NCBI GenBank assembly: GCA_963664255.1
Contig: OY760938.1
Location: 806,001 to 870,000 of the forward strand
Direction: 5' to 3'
Source: G963663775 sp963664255
GTDB lineage: Bacteria > Bacillota > Clostridia > Oscillospirales > Butyricicoccaceae
DNA: 64,000 nucleotides
Every line of letters starts with the position of its first letter. Position 1 is the first letter of the stretch. Under the pieces are notes generated by a model. That model saw only the letters and a list, made by a program, of their open reading frames with translations, did no database searches and had not been told where the DNA came from. Below are positions 51,460-60,193 of the stretch, in pieces. A program made the translations under genes and the position numbers.

Positions 51460-52545
51460 ATGATTATGAAGCAGTATAATGTTGGTATCGTAGGTGCAAC
51501 CGGTATGGTTGGACAGCGTTTTTCGCTACTTTTGGAAAACCACCCGTGGTTTCACGTGGTAGCCATCGCCGCATCCAGCCGCAACGCCGGCAAAACCTAT
51601 GCCGAAGCTTGTGAAGGCCGCTGGAAAATGAGCGTCCCCATGCCGGAAAAAATGAAGGATATGGTGATGCTCGATGCAGACGCAGATGCTGAAAAGCTGG
51701 TATCCCAAGTGGATTTCATCTTCTGCGCAGTGGATATGAAAAAGGAAGAAATCCGTGCACTGGAAGAACGCTATGCAAAGCTGGAATGCCCTGTGGTGTC
51801 CAACAACAGCGCACATCGCTTCACCGCTGACGTGCCGATGATTATTCCGGAAATCAACCCAGAGCACGCGGAAATCATTCCGGCACAGCGCAAGCGTTTG
51901 GGCACAAAGCGCGGCTTCATTTCCGTTAAGTCCAACTGCTCCATCCAAAGCTATGTGCCGGCACTGACCGCCCTCAAAGCATTTGAGCCGACCGAAGTTG
52001 CTGTGTGCACCTATCAGGCGATTTCCGGCGCAGGCAAGAACTTTGAAACCTGGCCTGAAATGCTCGATAACGTCATTCCGTACATCGGTGGCGAAGAAGA
52101 AAAGTCAGAAAAAGAACCCATGAAGGTTTGGGGTCATGTCGATGGCGACCACATCGAAAACGCAACTTCCCCCAAGATTACCGCGCAGTGCCTGCGTGTG
52201 CCGGTTTCCGACGGACATATGGCGGCGGCATTCGTGAAGTTTGCGAAAAAGCCGACCAAGGAAGAAATCCTTGCTTGCTGGAAGAATTATTCCGGTCGTG
52301 CACAGGAGCTGCAGCTACCGTCTGCGCCGCAGCATTTCCTGACCTATTTTGAAGAAGACAACCGCCCGCAAACCAAGCTGGACCGTGATTTGGAAGGCGG
52401 CATGGGCGTTTCCATCGGTCGTTTGCGCGAAGACACCATTTATGATTATAAGTTTGTCAGCCTTTCCCACAACACCCTGCGTGGTGCGGCAGGCGGCGCT
52501 GTTCTGATGGCAGAACTGCTCTGCGCAGAAGGCTATATGGACTAA
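51460..52545 (+). CDS. asd: Aspartate-semialdehyde dehydrogenase, archaeal/fungal type
   Basis: 361 residues. VGIVGATGMVGQRF binds NADP, the nucleophile is Cys160 in KSNCSIQ, and the acid/base His lies in RVPVSDGHMAAAF. The SNCSIQ wording and length place it in the archaeal/fungal branch, not the common bacterial one. It makes aspartate semialdehyde, the entry to lysine/diaminopimelate and threonine. GGAGG before the ATG at 51460 sets the start; the longer frame includes leader. Confidence 0.95.
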   Translation: MIMKQYNVGIVGATGMVGQRFSLLLENHPWFHVVAIAASSRNAGKTYAEACEGRWKMSVPMPEKMKDMVMLDADADAEKLVSQVDFIFCAVDMKKEEIRALEERYAKLECPVVSNNSAHRFTADVPMIIPEINPEHAEIIPAQRKRLGTKRGFISVKSNCSIQSYVPALTALKAFEPTEVAVCTYQAISGAGKNFETWPEMLDNVIPYIGGEEEKSEKEPMKVWGHVDGDHIENATSPKITAQCLRVPVSDGHMAAAFVKFAKKPTKEEILACWKNYSGRAQELQLPSAPQHFLTYFEEDNRPQTKLDRDLEGGMGVSIGRLREDTIYDYKFVSLSHNTLRGAAGGAVLMAELLCAEGYMD

Positions 52546-52582
52546 TGACAAACATCGTTTCCGTTTTAGGAGGTCATCTTTT

Positions 52583-53479
52583 ATGAAACATCCCGTATTT
52601 ACCGGCGCATCGGTTGCAGTCATTACGCCTTTCACGCAAACCGGCCAGGTCGATTACGCGGAATTTAAAAAAATTCTGGATTATCAGATTGCACACGGCA
52701 CCGACGCTATTACCATTGTCGGCACAACCGGCGAATCCTCTTCCCTGCATGATAAAGAGCATCGGGAAGTGCTTGCCTTCGGCGTGGAATACATCAACCA
52801 CCGTGTGCCCGTCATCGCTGGCACGGGTTCCAACCACACGGATTATGCGGTTGCGCTGACGCAATTTGCCAAGGAGTGCGGTGCAGATGCCGTGCTGTCT
52901 GTGACACCATATTACAACAAAACCACCCAGCGTGGTCTGGTCAAGCATTTTGAAACGATTGCCGACTGTGCCGATATTCCGGTGATTTTATACAATGTGC
53001 CATCCCGCACTGGCATGACCATTCGTCCGGAAACCTATCTCGAACTTTCCAAGCATCCGAATATCAACGGCGCAAAGGAAGCCAGCGGCGATTTTTCCGC
53101 CATTGCAGAGGCAATGCACCTGTGCGGTGATGCCCTTAATTTCTGGTCGGGCAACGATGACCAAATCGTTCCGCTGATGGCAATGGGCGGTAAGGGCGTG
53201 ATTTCTGTGCTGTCCAACATTGCACCGCAGGTCTGCCATGACATTGCTGCGGCTTGCCTTGCAGGCGATTTTCAGGAAGCAACCCGCCTGCAGCTGCACT
53301 ATCTGCCGCTGATTAATGCCCTTTTCACCGAAGTCAATCCGATTCCTGTCAAGGCAGGCATGGAACTGCTCGGTTGGAAAACAGGCGATGTACGTATGCC
53401 GTTGGTATCCCTCAGTGAAGAACATCGTGCCCTGCTCCAGCGGGAAATGGATGCGTTCGGCTGCACCATCAAAGCATAA
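52583..53479 (+). CDS. dapA: 4-Hydroxy-tetrahydrodipicolinate synthase
   Basis: 298 residues, TIM barrel. TIVGTTGESSSL (Thr48-Thr49), YNVPSRTG with Tyr137, and the Schiff-base Lys165 in INGAKEASGD are present. It condenses pyruvate with aspartate semialdehyde. It lies between asd and dapB in the lysine-controlled operon. Confidence 0.97.
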   Translation: MKHPVFTGASVAVITPFTQTGQVDYAEFKKILDYQIAHGTDAITIVGTTGESSSLHDKEHREVLAFGVEYINHRVPVIAGTGSNHTDYAVALTQFAKECGADAVLSVTPYYNKTTQRGLVKHFETIADCADIPVILYNVPSRTGMTIRPETYLELSKHPNINGAKEASGDFSAIAEAMHLCGDALNFWSGNDDQIVPLMAMGGKGVISVLSNIAPQVCHDIAAACLAGDFQEATRLQLHYLPLINALFTEVNPIPVKAGMELLGWKTGDVRMPLVSLSEEHRALLQREMDAFGCTIKA

Positions 53480-53519
53480 TCGCCCCTGCAAACTAGAAAG
53501 ATAAAGGAGTACCGAAACC

Positions 53520-54281
53520 ATGCTTAGAATTGCACTTTCCGGCTGTAACGGTCGCATGGGTCGTGTTATCACTGACATTTGTGCCCAAAAAAATGATTTG
53601 AAAATTGTTGCGGGATTTGATATTACAGGCGAAAAGCTTTCTGACTTTCCGGTTTACACCGACCCGTTTGAGTTTACGGGTGCGTGTGATGTCATCATTG
53701 ATTTTTCCAACATCGCCTCTACTGAAAGCCTGCTGCACTACTGCACCAAAACCAAAACACCAATCGTCATTTGCACCACGGGACACAGCGAAGCGGATTT
53801 GGAAAAAATCCACTTCGCTTCCACCCAGATTCCGGTGTTTCGCTCCGGCAATATGTCGCTCGGTATCAATTTGATGCTGGAACTGCTGCAAAAATGCGCA
53901 CGCGTGTTGGGCGATGGGTTTGATGTGGAAATCATCGAAAAACACCATAACCAGAAACTGGATGCCCCTTCCGGCACAGCACTGATGCTTGCCGATGCGG
54001 TGGCAGATGCGCTGCCCTATGACGCAGACTATGTCTATGACCGTCAGCCGCGCCGTGAAAAGCGTTCCCCGCACGAAATCGGCATTTCTGCCATTCGAGG
54101 TGGCACGATTGTAGGCGAACACAGCGTGCTGTTCTGCGGTCGTGATGAAGTCATTGAGCTGACCCATATTGCACAATCTCGTGAAGTTTTCGCAGTTGGT
54201 GCGGTCAATGCCGCTGTTTTTCTGGCGGGATGCACCTCCCCGAAGCTGTATAACATGCAGGACGTTGTCGCTGCGATGTAA
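53520..54281 (+). CDS. dapB: 4-Hydroxy-tetrahydrodipicolinate reductase
   Basis: 253 residues. GCNGRMGR (8-15) binds NAD(P)H, and the substrate site includes IEKHHNQKLDAPSGTA and GGTIVGEHSVLFCG. It is the next step after DapA towards diaminopimelate for peptidoglycan and dipicolinate. AAAGGAG precedes the ATG. Confidence 0.97.
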   Translation: MLRIALSGCNGRMGRVITDICAQKNDLKIVAGFDITGEKLSDFPVYTDPFEFTGACDVIIDFSNIASTESLLHYCTKTKTPIVICTTGHSEADLEKIHFASTQIPVFRSGNMSLGINLMLELLQKCARVLGDGFDVEIIEKHHNQKLDAPSGTALMLADAVADALPYDADYVYDRQPRREKRSPHEIGISAIRGGTIVGEHSVLFCGRDEVIELTHIAQSREVFAVGAVNAAVFLAGCTSPKLYNMQDVVAAM

Positions 54282-54288
54282 TCAAACT

Positions 54289-54328
54289 GCCCCTCCTATG
54301 CACCGTAGCCGTGCACGGGAGGGGTTTT
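54289..54328 (+). terminator. Hairpin between dapB and the radical SAM gene
   Basis: CCCCTCC (54290-54296) pairs with GGAGGGG (54318-54324), with an inner GCAC/GTGC, followed by TTTT. The T-run is short, so some readthrough is expected. Confidence 0.7.
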
Positions 54329-54350
54329 GTCCAAAGGAGCGATTGCCCTC

Positions 54351-55232
54351 ATGTCCTGTAACCTTTGCCCACGGCAGTGCGGTGCTGACCGCACCACTGA
54401 CGCGGTTGGGTTCTGCGGCGCTGCAGCGCAGATAAAAATCGCACGTGCCGCCCTGCATGCTTGGGAAGAGCCCTGCATTTCCGGCACACAAGGGGCGGGG
54501 ACTGTGTTTTTCTCCCACTGCACCCTACGCTGTGTATATTGCCAAAACCGCACCATCAGCGGACGAAATGCCCAAGGGCGTATGGTATCCACTATACAAC
54601 TTGCCGAAATTTTTTTGGACTTGCAGACCCAAGGTGCACACAATCTCGAACTCGTGACCCCTGACCATTATGTGCCGCAAATCCTAGAAGCACTTGCCCT
54701 TGCGCGTACTCGTGGTTTGACCCTGCCGGTTGTCTATAATTGCAGTGGATATGAAACGGTTTCCACATTGCAGCAACTGGACGGCTTTGTGGATGTCTAT
54801 CTGCCAGATTTTAAATATTACAGCAGTTATTATGCGGCACGATACTCCCATGCGCCGGATTATTTTGAAATCGCCTCGGATGCCGTCTATGAAATGCTGC
54901 GGCAGGTCGGTGCACCCCAGTACACCGCCGATGGCTTGCTGCGGCGCGGGGTGTTGGTGCGGCATTTGATGCTGCCCAGCCTTGCGGGCGATACAGCGCA
55001 AGTCCTGCGGCATCTGGCGGAACGCTTCGGCGAGCGCATTTTGGTCAGCTTGCTACGGCAATATACCCCCATCGACATGGCAGCGCATCCAGAACTCGAC
55101 CGCATCATTACCGCCGCAGAATATGAAGAAGCGGTAGAACAATTTGCATCCCTTGGTCTTTGCGGCTATCTGCAAGAAGGGGAGTCCATAGGCGAAAGCT
55201 TCATTCCCGCGTGGGAGCTTCCTGCACAATAA
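54351..55232 (+). CDS. Radical SAM protein, PflA-activase-like (COG1313 type)
   Basis: 293 residues. The SAM-cluster motif is CTLRCVYC (Cys57, Cys61, Cys64). An additional N-terminal cysteine group MSCNLCPRQC...FCG (Cys3, 6, 10, 22) may hold a second cluster or structural metal. The family is annotated as pyruvate-formate-lyase-activating-like but its substrate is unproven. It follows dapB after a leaky hairpin and has AAAGGAG about 12 bases before the ATG. Confidence 0.88.
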   Translation: MSCNLCPRQCGADRTTDAVGFCGAAAQIKIARAALHAWEEPCISGTQGAGTVFFSHCTLRCVYCQNRTISGRNAQGRMVSTIQLAEIFLDLQTQGAHNLELVTPDHYVPQILEALALARTRGLTLPVVYNCSGYETVSTLQQLDGFVDVYLPDFKYYSSYYAARYSHAPDYFEIASDAVYEMLRQVGAPQYTADGLLRRGVLVRHLMLPSLAGDTAQVLRHLAERFGERILVSLLRQYTPIDMAAHPELDRIITAAEYEEAVEQFASLGLCGYLQEGESIGESFIPAWELPAQ

Positions 55233-55246
55233 ACGCTCCATTTTTC

Positions 55247-55275
55247 TTGCATATTTCCGTAAAAACCTCTATAAT
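55247..55275 (+). promoter_or_regulatory. Promoter of the aldo/keto reductase gene
   Basis: TTGCAT (55247-55252) and TATAAT (55270-55275) have 17-base spacing. Confidence 0.75.
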
Positions 55276-55317
55276 ATTAGATAAAACACATGATTATTGT
55301 ACTGAAAGGACTGTTTT

Positions 55318-56166
55318 ATGAACTCCATTCAAGACCGCATCCCTCTGCAAAATGGCACCTCTATTCCGTGCATGGGGTTTGGCACATGGAAGATGTCCGC
55401 CGATGTCGCAACCAAAGCTGTATTAGACGCAATTCAAGCAGGTTATCGCCATATTGACACCGCAACGGCTTACAAAAACGAGGAAGCAGTTGGTGCAGGC
55501 ATCCGTGCATCCAGTGTGCCACGTGAAGACTTATTTGTCACCACCAAGCTGTGGAATCCCGACCAAGGCTACTCTTCCACACTTGCCGCCTGCGACCGCA
55601 GTCTGCAATGGCTTGGCATGGACTATCTGGATTTATATTTAATCCACTGGCCGCATGACCGTAAATATTTCGACAACTGGGAAGAAATGAATGCCGAAAC
55701 ATGGCGTGCCTTTGAGGCGCTTTACCAGTCCGGCAAAGTTCGTGCTATCGGTTTGAGTAATTTCCGTCCACACCATGTGGATAACATTTTGCAGCACTGC
55801 TCTGTGCGTCCCATGGTAGACCAAGTGGAGCTCCATCCCGGTATGCCGCAGGACGAAATGCTCGCTTACTGCCGTGAGCAGAATATGCTCGTGGAAGCTT
55901 GGAGTCCGCTTTCGACGGGCAGCATCTTTTCTGTGCCGGAATTGCAGACACTGGCTGAAAAATATGGGAAAAGCATTGCACAGGTTTGCCTGCGCTGGCA
56001 TATACAGCAGGGTATCCTGCCAATCCCCAAATCAGTGACGCCGTCACGCATTGCAGAAAATGCGCAGGTGTTTGATTTTGCATTGGAAGATGCCGACATG
56101 GCTGCCATCAGTGCGCTGACTGACTGCGGGTATTCCGGCTTAGACCCCGATAATCTGATTTACTAA
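55318..56166 (+). CDS. Aldo/keto reductase
   Basis: 282 residues, AKR5-like. GYRHIDTATAYKNEEAVGAGI holds the catalytic Asp and Tyr, FVTTKLWN the Lys, and LYLIHWPH the His. NADPH-binding IPKSVTPSRIAENAQVFDF lies near the C-terminus. It reduces small carbonyls, for example 2,5-diketogluconate or methylglyoxal; the true substrate is unknown. Its terminator was the target of the IS insertion. Confidence 0.93.
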   Translation: MNSIQDRIPLQNGTSIPCMGFGTWKMSADVATKAVLDAIQAGYRHIDTATAYKNEEAVGAGIRASSVPREDLFVTTKLWNPDQGYSSTLAACDRSLQWLGMDYLDLYLIHWPHDRKYFDNWEEMNAETWRAFEALYQSGKVRAIGLSNFRPHHVDNILQHCSVRPMVDQVELHPGMPQDEMLAYCREQNMLVEAWSPLSTGSIFSVPELQTLAEKYGKSIAQVCLRWHIQQGILPIPKSVTPSRIAENAQVFDFALEDADMAAISALTDCGYSGLDPDNLIY

Positions 56167-56183
56167 ACCACCCACCAAAAAAA

Positions 56184-56209
56184 CGCTCGTGTCTTCAAAC
56201 ACGAGCGTT
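56184..56209. repeat. Left copy of duplicated terminator stem-loop (IS target duplication)
   Basis: A 26-bp direct repeat, CGCTCGTGT-CTTCAA-ACACGAGCG-TT, identical to 57783-57808. Seven A lie to its left. On the aldo/keto reductase side the hairpin is now followed by only TT before the IS begins. Confidence 0.9.
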
Positions 56210-56284
56210 CAGCCTGTAGACAAAAGGGTCGAAGCACCTCTGGAATTATGGTATAATTAAACCATAAGGACAGGGGTGTTTTTG

Positions 56285-57757
56285 ATGTATATAAAAAAGG
56301 ACAGAGGACAGCAAAAACAAATAAAATTTGTAAGCATAGAAGATTTGGTACCGAAAGACCACATTTTAAGGGACATCGACAGAGCGATTGATTTTAATTT
56401 CATATATGACGAAGTAAAAGGACTGTATTCCGAAATAGAATGGGGCAAACCGGGAATCGACCCGGTAGCACTGTTTAAAATAGTGTTCATACAATACTTA
56501 TTCGGAATCCGCAGTATGCGGCAGACCATTAAAGAGATAGAAGTAAATATGGCATACCGCTGGTTCATCGGGTATGATATCGGAGAGAAAATCCCCCACT
56601 TTTCTACGTTCGGAAAGAACTACACACGCCGATTTGAAGGAACAGATGTGTTTGAACGAATATTCACACATATTTTGAATGAAGCGGTGGATTGCGGATT
56701 TGTGGATGCAAGCGCGATATTCATAGACGGTACGCACATAAAGGCAAGTGCAAACAAGAAAAAGAGCCAGCCTGCGGAAATTGAAATTCAGGCAAGAAGC
56801 TACCAAAAGCAGTTAGATGAGGAAATCGCAAAAGACCGGGGACTGCACGGAAAAAAGCCGCTGAAAAAGGATGACGGCAATGACGATGACCAACCGCCCA
56901 CACCTCCGGCAACAAAAACAATCGCGCAAAGCAAAACAGATCCAGAGTGCGGAATGTTCCACAAGGGAGAACATGAAAAGCAGTTTGCCTATGTAGCGAA
57001 TACCGCATGTGACAAACACAATTTTATACTGGACTTTGTACTGGGTGCAGGAAATATTCATGACAGCATGATGTTCAGCAGTGTATATGAAAAGGTTTTA
57101 AAAAAGTTTCCGGAAATACAGGCTGTTGCGGTAGATGCAGGATACAAAACTCCGGCAATTATGAAAGAAATCATTGACAGTGAAAAAATTCCTTGTGTGC
57201 CATACAAACGTCCAATGACGAAAAAAGGATTCTTTAAAAAGTATGACTTTGTGTATGATGAATATTTTGACTGTGTGTTGTGCCCAAACAAGCAGGCCCT
57301 AACATATTCTACAACCAATCGGGAAGGATACCGTGAATACAAAAGCAACACTGAAATTTGCAAAAATTGTCCTATGCGTTCCCAGTGTACAGAAAGCAAA
57401 GCCTGTCAAAAGGTTGTAACCCGGCATATTTGGGAGCCATACATGGAACTTGCTGAGGATTACCGGCATACTCCCGAGTATCGGGACATTTACAAGTTAA
57501 GAAGCGAAACCATTGAGCGTGTTTTTGCCGATGCAAAAGAGAAACATGCCATGCGTTATACTCAGCTACGTGGACTGCAAAAGGTGAAAATGCAGGTCAC
57601 GCTTACTTTCGCGTGCATGAATTTAAAAAAGCTGGCGACATGGAAGCGAAGAACGGGCATGCTGCCGCCACCTTTACAACACTTTATCAATCAATTGGCC
57701 TATTTCTATTGCTTGTTTCTAAATACAAATCAAAAAGGTACTCTACGCGTTGCGTAA
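56285..57757 (+). CDS. IS1182-family transposase
   Basis: 490 residues with no interruption. The N-terminal DUF772-like domain (GKPGIDPVALFKIVFIQYLFGIRSMRQTIKEI) is followed by a DDE core: Asp148 in IFIDGTHIKA, Asp in VAVDAGYKTP, and Glu in SETIERVFADAKEKHAMRYTQLRGL. Between them is a Cys-rich segment (CVLCPNKQ, CKNCPMRSQC) typical of IS1182. All catalytic residues are present, so the element may be active. The ATG at 56285 follows AGGGG; a GTG at 56276 is also in frame. Confidence 0.95.
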   Translation: MYIKKDRGQQKQIKFVSIEDLVPKDHILRDIDRAIDFNFIYDEVKGLYSEIEWGKPGIDPVALFKIVFIQYLFGIRSMRQTIKEIEVNMAYRWFIGYDIGEKIPHFSTFGKNYTRRFEGTDVFERIFTHILNEAVDCGFVDASAIFIDGTHIKASANKKKSQPAEIEIQARSYQKQLDEEIAKDRGLHGKKPLKKDDGNDDDQPPTPPATKTIAQSKTDPECGMFHKGEHEKQFAYVANTACDKHNFILDFVLGAGNIHDSMMFSSVYEKVLKKFPEIQAVAVDAGYKTPAIMKEIIDSEKIPCVPYKRPMTKKGFFKKYDFVYDEYFDCVLCPNKQALTYSTTNREGYREYKSNTEICKNCPMRSQCTESKACQKVVTRHIWEPYMELAEDYRHTPEYRDIYKLRSETIERVFADAKEKHAMRYTQLRGLQKVKMQVTLTFACMNLKKLATWKRRTGMLPPPLQHFINQLAYFYCLFLNTNQKGTLRVA

Positions 57758-57770
57758 AGTACCTTTTTGT
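57731..57770. terminator. IS-internal terminator
   Basis: AAAAAGGTACT pairs with AGTACCTTTTT around a loop that includes the transposase stop codon; U-tracts exist on both strands. Confidence 0.85.
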
Positions 57771-57782
57771 CGACGGTCTGAG

Positions 57783-57808
57783 CGCTCGTGTCTTCAAACA
57801 CGAGCGTT
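57783..57808. repeat. Right copy of duplicated terminator stem-loop
   Basis: Identical to 56184-56209. It is followed by TTTT on the + strand, giving a full terminator for transcription leaving the IS. On the phoR side the hairpin is followed by CTCAGACC and no U-tract. Confidence 0.9.
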
Positions 57809-57813
57809 TTTTG

Positions 57814-59502
57814 CTATTCTGCATCTTGTCGCAACGGAAAAATGATACGGACCTCCGTGCCTTGTCCTTCTGTGCTTTCCAACTGAATCCGTGCATGGTG
57901 CAGCTGTGCAATATGCTTGACGATGGAAAGCCCCAGTCCCGTGCCGCCCGTTTCCTTGGAACGGCTCTTGTCCACACGATAAAACCGCTCAAACACGTGC
58001 TCTTGGTCCTTCGGTGCGATACCAATACCGGTATCTTTGATGGACAATTCTGCCCCTGATGCCGTTTTTTGCACTGAAATCGTTACTTTTCCATCCTCAC
58101 AGTTATACTTCACCGCATTTTCTGCCAAGTTGAACAGCAGTTCACTTGCCATGGTAGGCACCGCCTGAATCTTCACCGGCGCACCCTCCACCGCAATCTG
58201 CACGTGACGCTCCTGTGCCTGCAGCATCAGCGAATTTGCCGTCTGCAACGCCAAGGTATACAAATCGACCTCTTCTGCCTGCGTATGAATGCGGTTTTCA
58301 TCCAATCCGGAAAGCTTGATGATGTCATCAATCAACACGAGCAATCGCTGCGCTTCTTTGTAAATGCGTCCTGCAAACTCCTGTGTGTCTTCCGCGCGCA
58401 CCATGCCGCTTGCCAGCATTTCGGCATAGCCGGAAATCGAAGTCAGCGGTGTTTTGAGTTCATGTGACACATTTGCAGAAAATTCACGGCGCATTTGTTC
58501 CGCCTGCTGCTGCTCTGTAACATCCAAAAACAGTAACAGTGCCCCTCTTTGCTCTTCTTCCACAAACACAGGATTGGCGAACACGTGATATTGTCGACCT
58601 GCAAATGGCAGCACGCGGGATGCCTTATCGCCCTGCAGCGCCTGCTCAATCACCTTTTGCAATTCATATAAGCGTGTCAGTTGCAGCACGTGCCGCCCTG
58701 TATATGGCTGTTTTGCGTTTCCGCCAAGCAGCTGCAGCGCACTTTGGTTGATGCTCATAATCGCCGCATCATTATCCAGTAGCAGCAGACCCTCACTCAT
58801 ATTCTCTGACAATGCCCGAAACTCCTCCTGTTTGGCAGATAATTCTTTCATATGTTCATCGATAGAGCGATTTTGATGTGCAATACGCATCAAAATAGGA
58901 GATATTTCTTCATATGCATCCACTTCCAACGGATGCGCCAAATCCAGATTGACCAGCGGCGAAATGATGGTTTCTGCCATACGCTGGGCAGTGATGATGC
59001 TGATGAGCAGCACCACACCCGCCATACAAATCAACCACGGCAGCAAATCGCTGAACTGCCCGACAATATCCTGTGTTTCCACAGACAAGCGCAGCACTTG
59101 ATGCTCTCCCAAGGGAACTGCATAATAAAAGGTGTGTTTTCCCAGCGTTTGCGACTGGCGCACGGCGGCTGCACTGGGCGCACCGCCCAACACTGCCGCA
59201 ACCTCCGGACGCTGTCCATGGTTTTCCATGCTCTCGCTGTCTGCCCTACTGTCGAACAGAACCGTACCATCTGCCGCAATGATGGTGACGCGGTCATTAT
59301 TCGTAAGCCCTGCGACTGCCTGCTGCAAATAGGCTTCTCCACCCATGTCCATGCCTTGTGCAATCAATATTGCCTCATTGCGCACCCGCGCCTGCACAAA
59401 GACATATTCCTTTGCATAAAGCACACCCAGCACTAAGGCAGTCGTCGCTGTCATGATGATGAGCATTAACAGGCACATCATGCGAAAAATTCGTTTTTTC
59501 AC
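57814..59502 (-). CDS. phoR: PhoR-like sensor histidine kinase
   Basis: 562 residues with a GTG start. There are two membrane helices (about 8-30 and 155-172) around an extracytoplasmic sensor, then a HAMP-like linker, a PAS domain (about 225-330), HisKA with His347 in SHELKTPLTSISGYAEM, and HATPase boxes NAVKYN, DTGIGIAPKD and GTGLGLSIVKH. It phosphorylates the response regulator encoded 2 bases upstream. It is the last gene of the pst-pho cluster. Confidence 0.94.
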   Translation of the reverse strand: MKKRIFRMMCLLMLIIMTATTALVLGVLYAKEYVFVQARVRNEAILIAQGMDMGGEAYLQQAVAGLTNNDRVTIIAADGTVLFDSRADSESMENHGQRPEVAAVLGGAPSAAAVRQSQTLGKHTFYYAVPLGEHQVLRLSVETQDIVGQFSDLLPWLICMAGVVLLISIITAQRMAETIISPLVNLDLAHPLEVDAYEEISPILMRIAHQNRSIDEHMKELSAKQEEFRALSENMSEGLLLLDNDAAIMSINQSALQLLGGNAKQPYTGRHVLQLTRLYELQKVIEQALQGDKASRVLPFAGRQYHVFANPVFVEEEQRGALLLFLDVTEQQQAEQMRREFSANVSHELKTPLTSISGYAEMLASGMVRAEDTQEFAGRIYKEAQRLLVLIDDIIKLSGLDENRIHTQAEEVDLYTLALQTANSLMLQAQERHVQIAVEGAPVKIQAVPTMASELLFNLAENAVKYNCEDGKVTISVQKTASGAELSIKDTGIGIAPKDQEHVFERFYRVDKSRSKETGGTGLGLSIVKHIAQLHHARIQLESTEGQGTEVRIIFPLRQDAE

Positions 59503-59504
59503 AA

Positions 59505-60179
59505 CTATTCTCCAATACGATAACCGATGCCGCGCAATGTTTCTATCATCTTGCCATGCTCGCCAAGCTTTTGCCGCAAGGTGCCCACATGGACATCCAC
59601 CGTGCGGGTTTCGCCTTCAAAGCTGTAACCCCAAACTGCCATCAAAATACTGTCACGCGATACCGCTTTCCCTTTTCGCTCCATCAGATACCGCAGCATT
59701 TCAAATTCTTTGAGGGTCAGTGAAACCTCCGTTTCTCCAACGTATACACAGTGCCGCACGGTATCCAGTGTGATTTCCCCAACGCGCAGCATATCGCCCT
59801 GCAGCTGTCCGCTGGTTCTTCTGAGCACCGCACGCACGCGCGAAAGCATTTCCATGACGCCGAATGGCTTTGTGATATAATCATCTGCACCGCTGTCCAG
59901 TCCAATTACCTTATCATACTCTGTTGATTTTGCAGTTAGGAGAATAATCGGCAGTGCCTGCGTGCGTGCATCTTTTCGCAGTGTGTGCAGTAGGCTCAGC
60001 CCATCCTGTCCCGGCAGCATCAAATCCAGCAGCACAAGGTCGGGCAGTGTCTGTTCCAGCTCGGTGCACAGACTTTCGGCATCTGTAAAGCCCTGCACGG
60101 CATATCCCTCGCCTCGCAGCGCATACGCCACCAAATCATTAATGGAGCGGTCATCTTCTACTACAAAAATCGTTTTCAT
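59505..60179 (-). CDS. phoP: PhoB/PhoP-like response regulator
   Basis: 224 residues. The receiver domain has Asp8/Asp9 and phospho-acceptor Asp52 (LLDLMLPG), Thr and Lys in LLTAK and KPFG. An OmpR-type winged helix follows (EVSLTLKEFEMLRYLMERKGKAVSRDSILMAVWGYSF). It should activate the pst operon at low phosphate. Confidence 0.95.
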   Translation of the reverse strand: MKTIFVVEDDRSINDLVAYALRGEGYAVQGFTDAESLCTELEQTLPDLVLLDLMLPGQDGLSLLHTLRKDARTQALPIILLTAKSTEYDKVIGLDSGADDYITKPFGVMEMLSRVRAVLRRTSGQLQGDMLRVGEITLDTVRHCVYVGETEVSLTLKEFEMLRYLMERKGKAVSRDSILMAVWGYSFEGETRTVDVHVGTLRQKLGEHGKMIETLRGIGYRIGE

Positions 60180-60193
60180 GATGTCTTGCCCTC

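Larger units (their letters stand above)
56210..57782 (+). mobile_element. IS1182-family insertion sequence, intact
   Basis: About 1573 bp bounded by the 26-bp duplicated terminator. The ends are imperfect inverted repeats: CAGCCTGTAGACAAAAGG on the left and, reading inwards from the right, CTCAGACCGTCGACAAAAAGG. It contains one full-length transposase, a promoter-like TATAAT near 56253, and its own bidirectional hairpin at the right end. It is more AT-rich than its surroundings, consistent with recent arrival. Confidence 0.92.
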
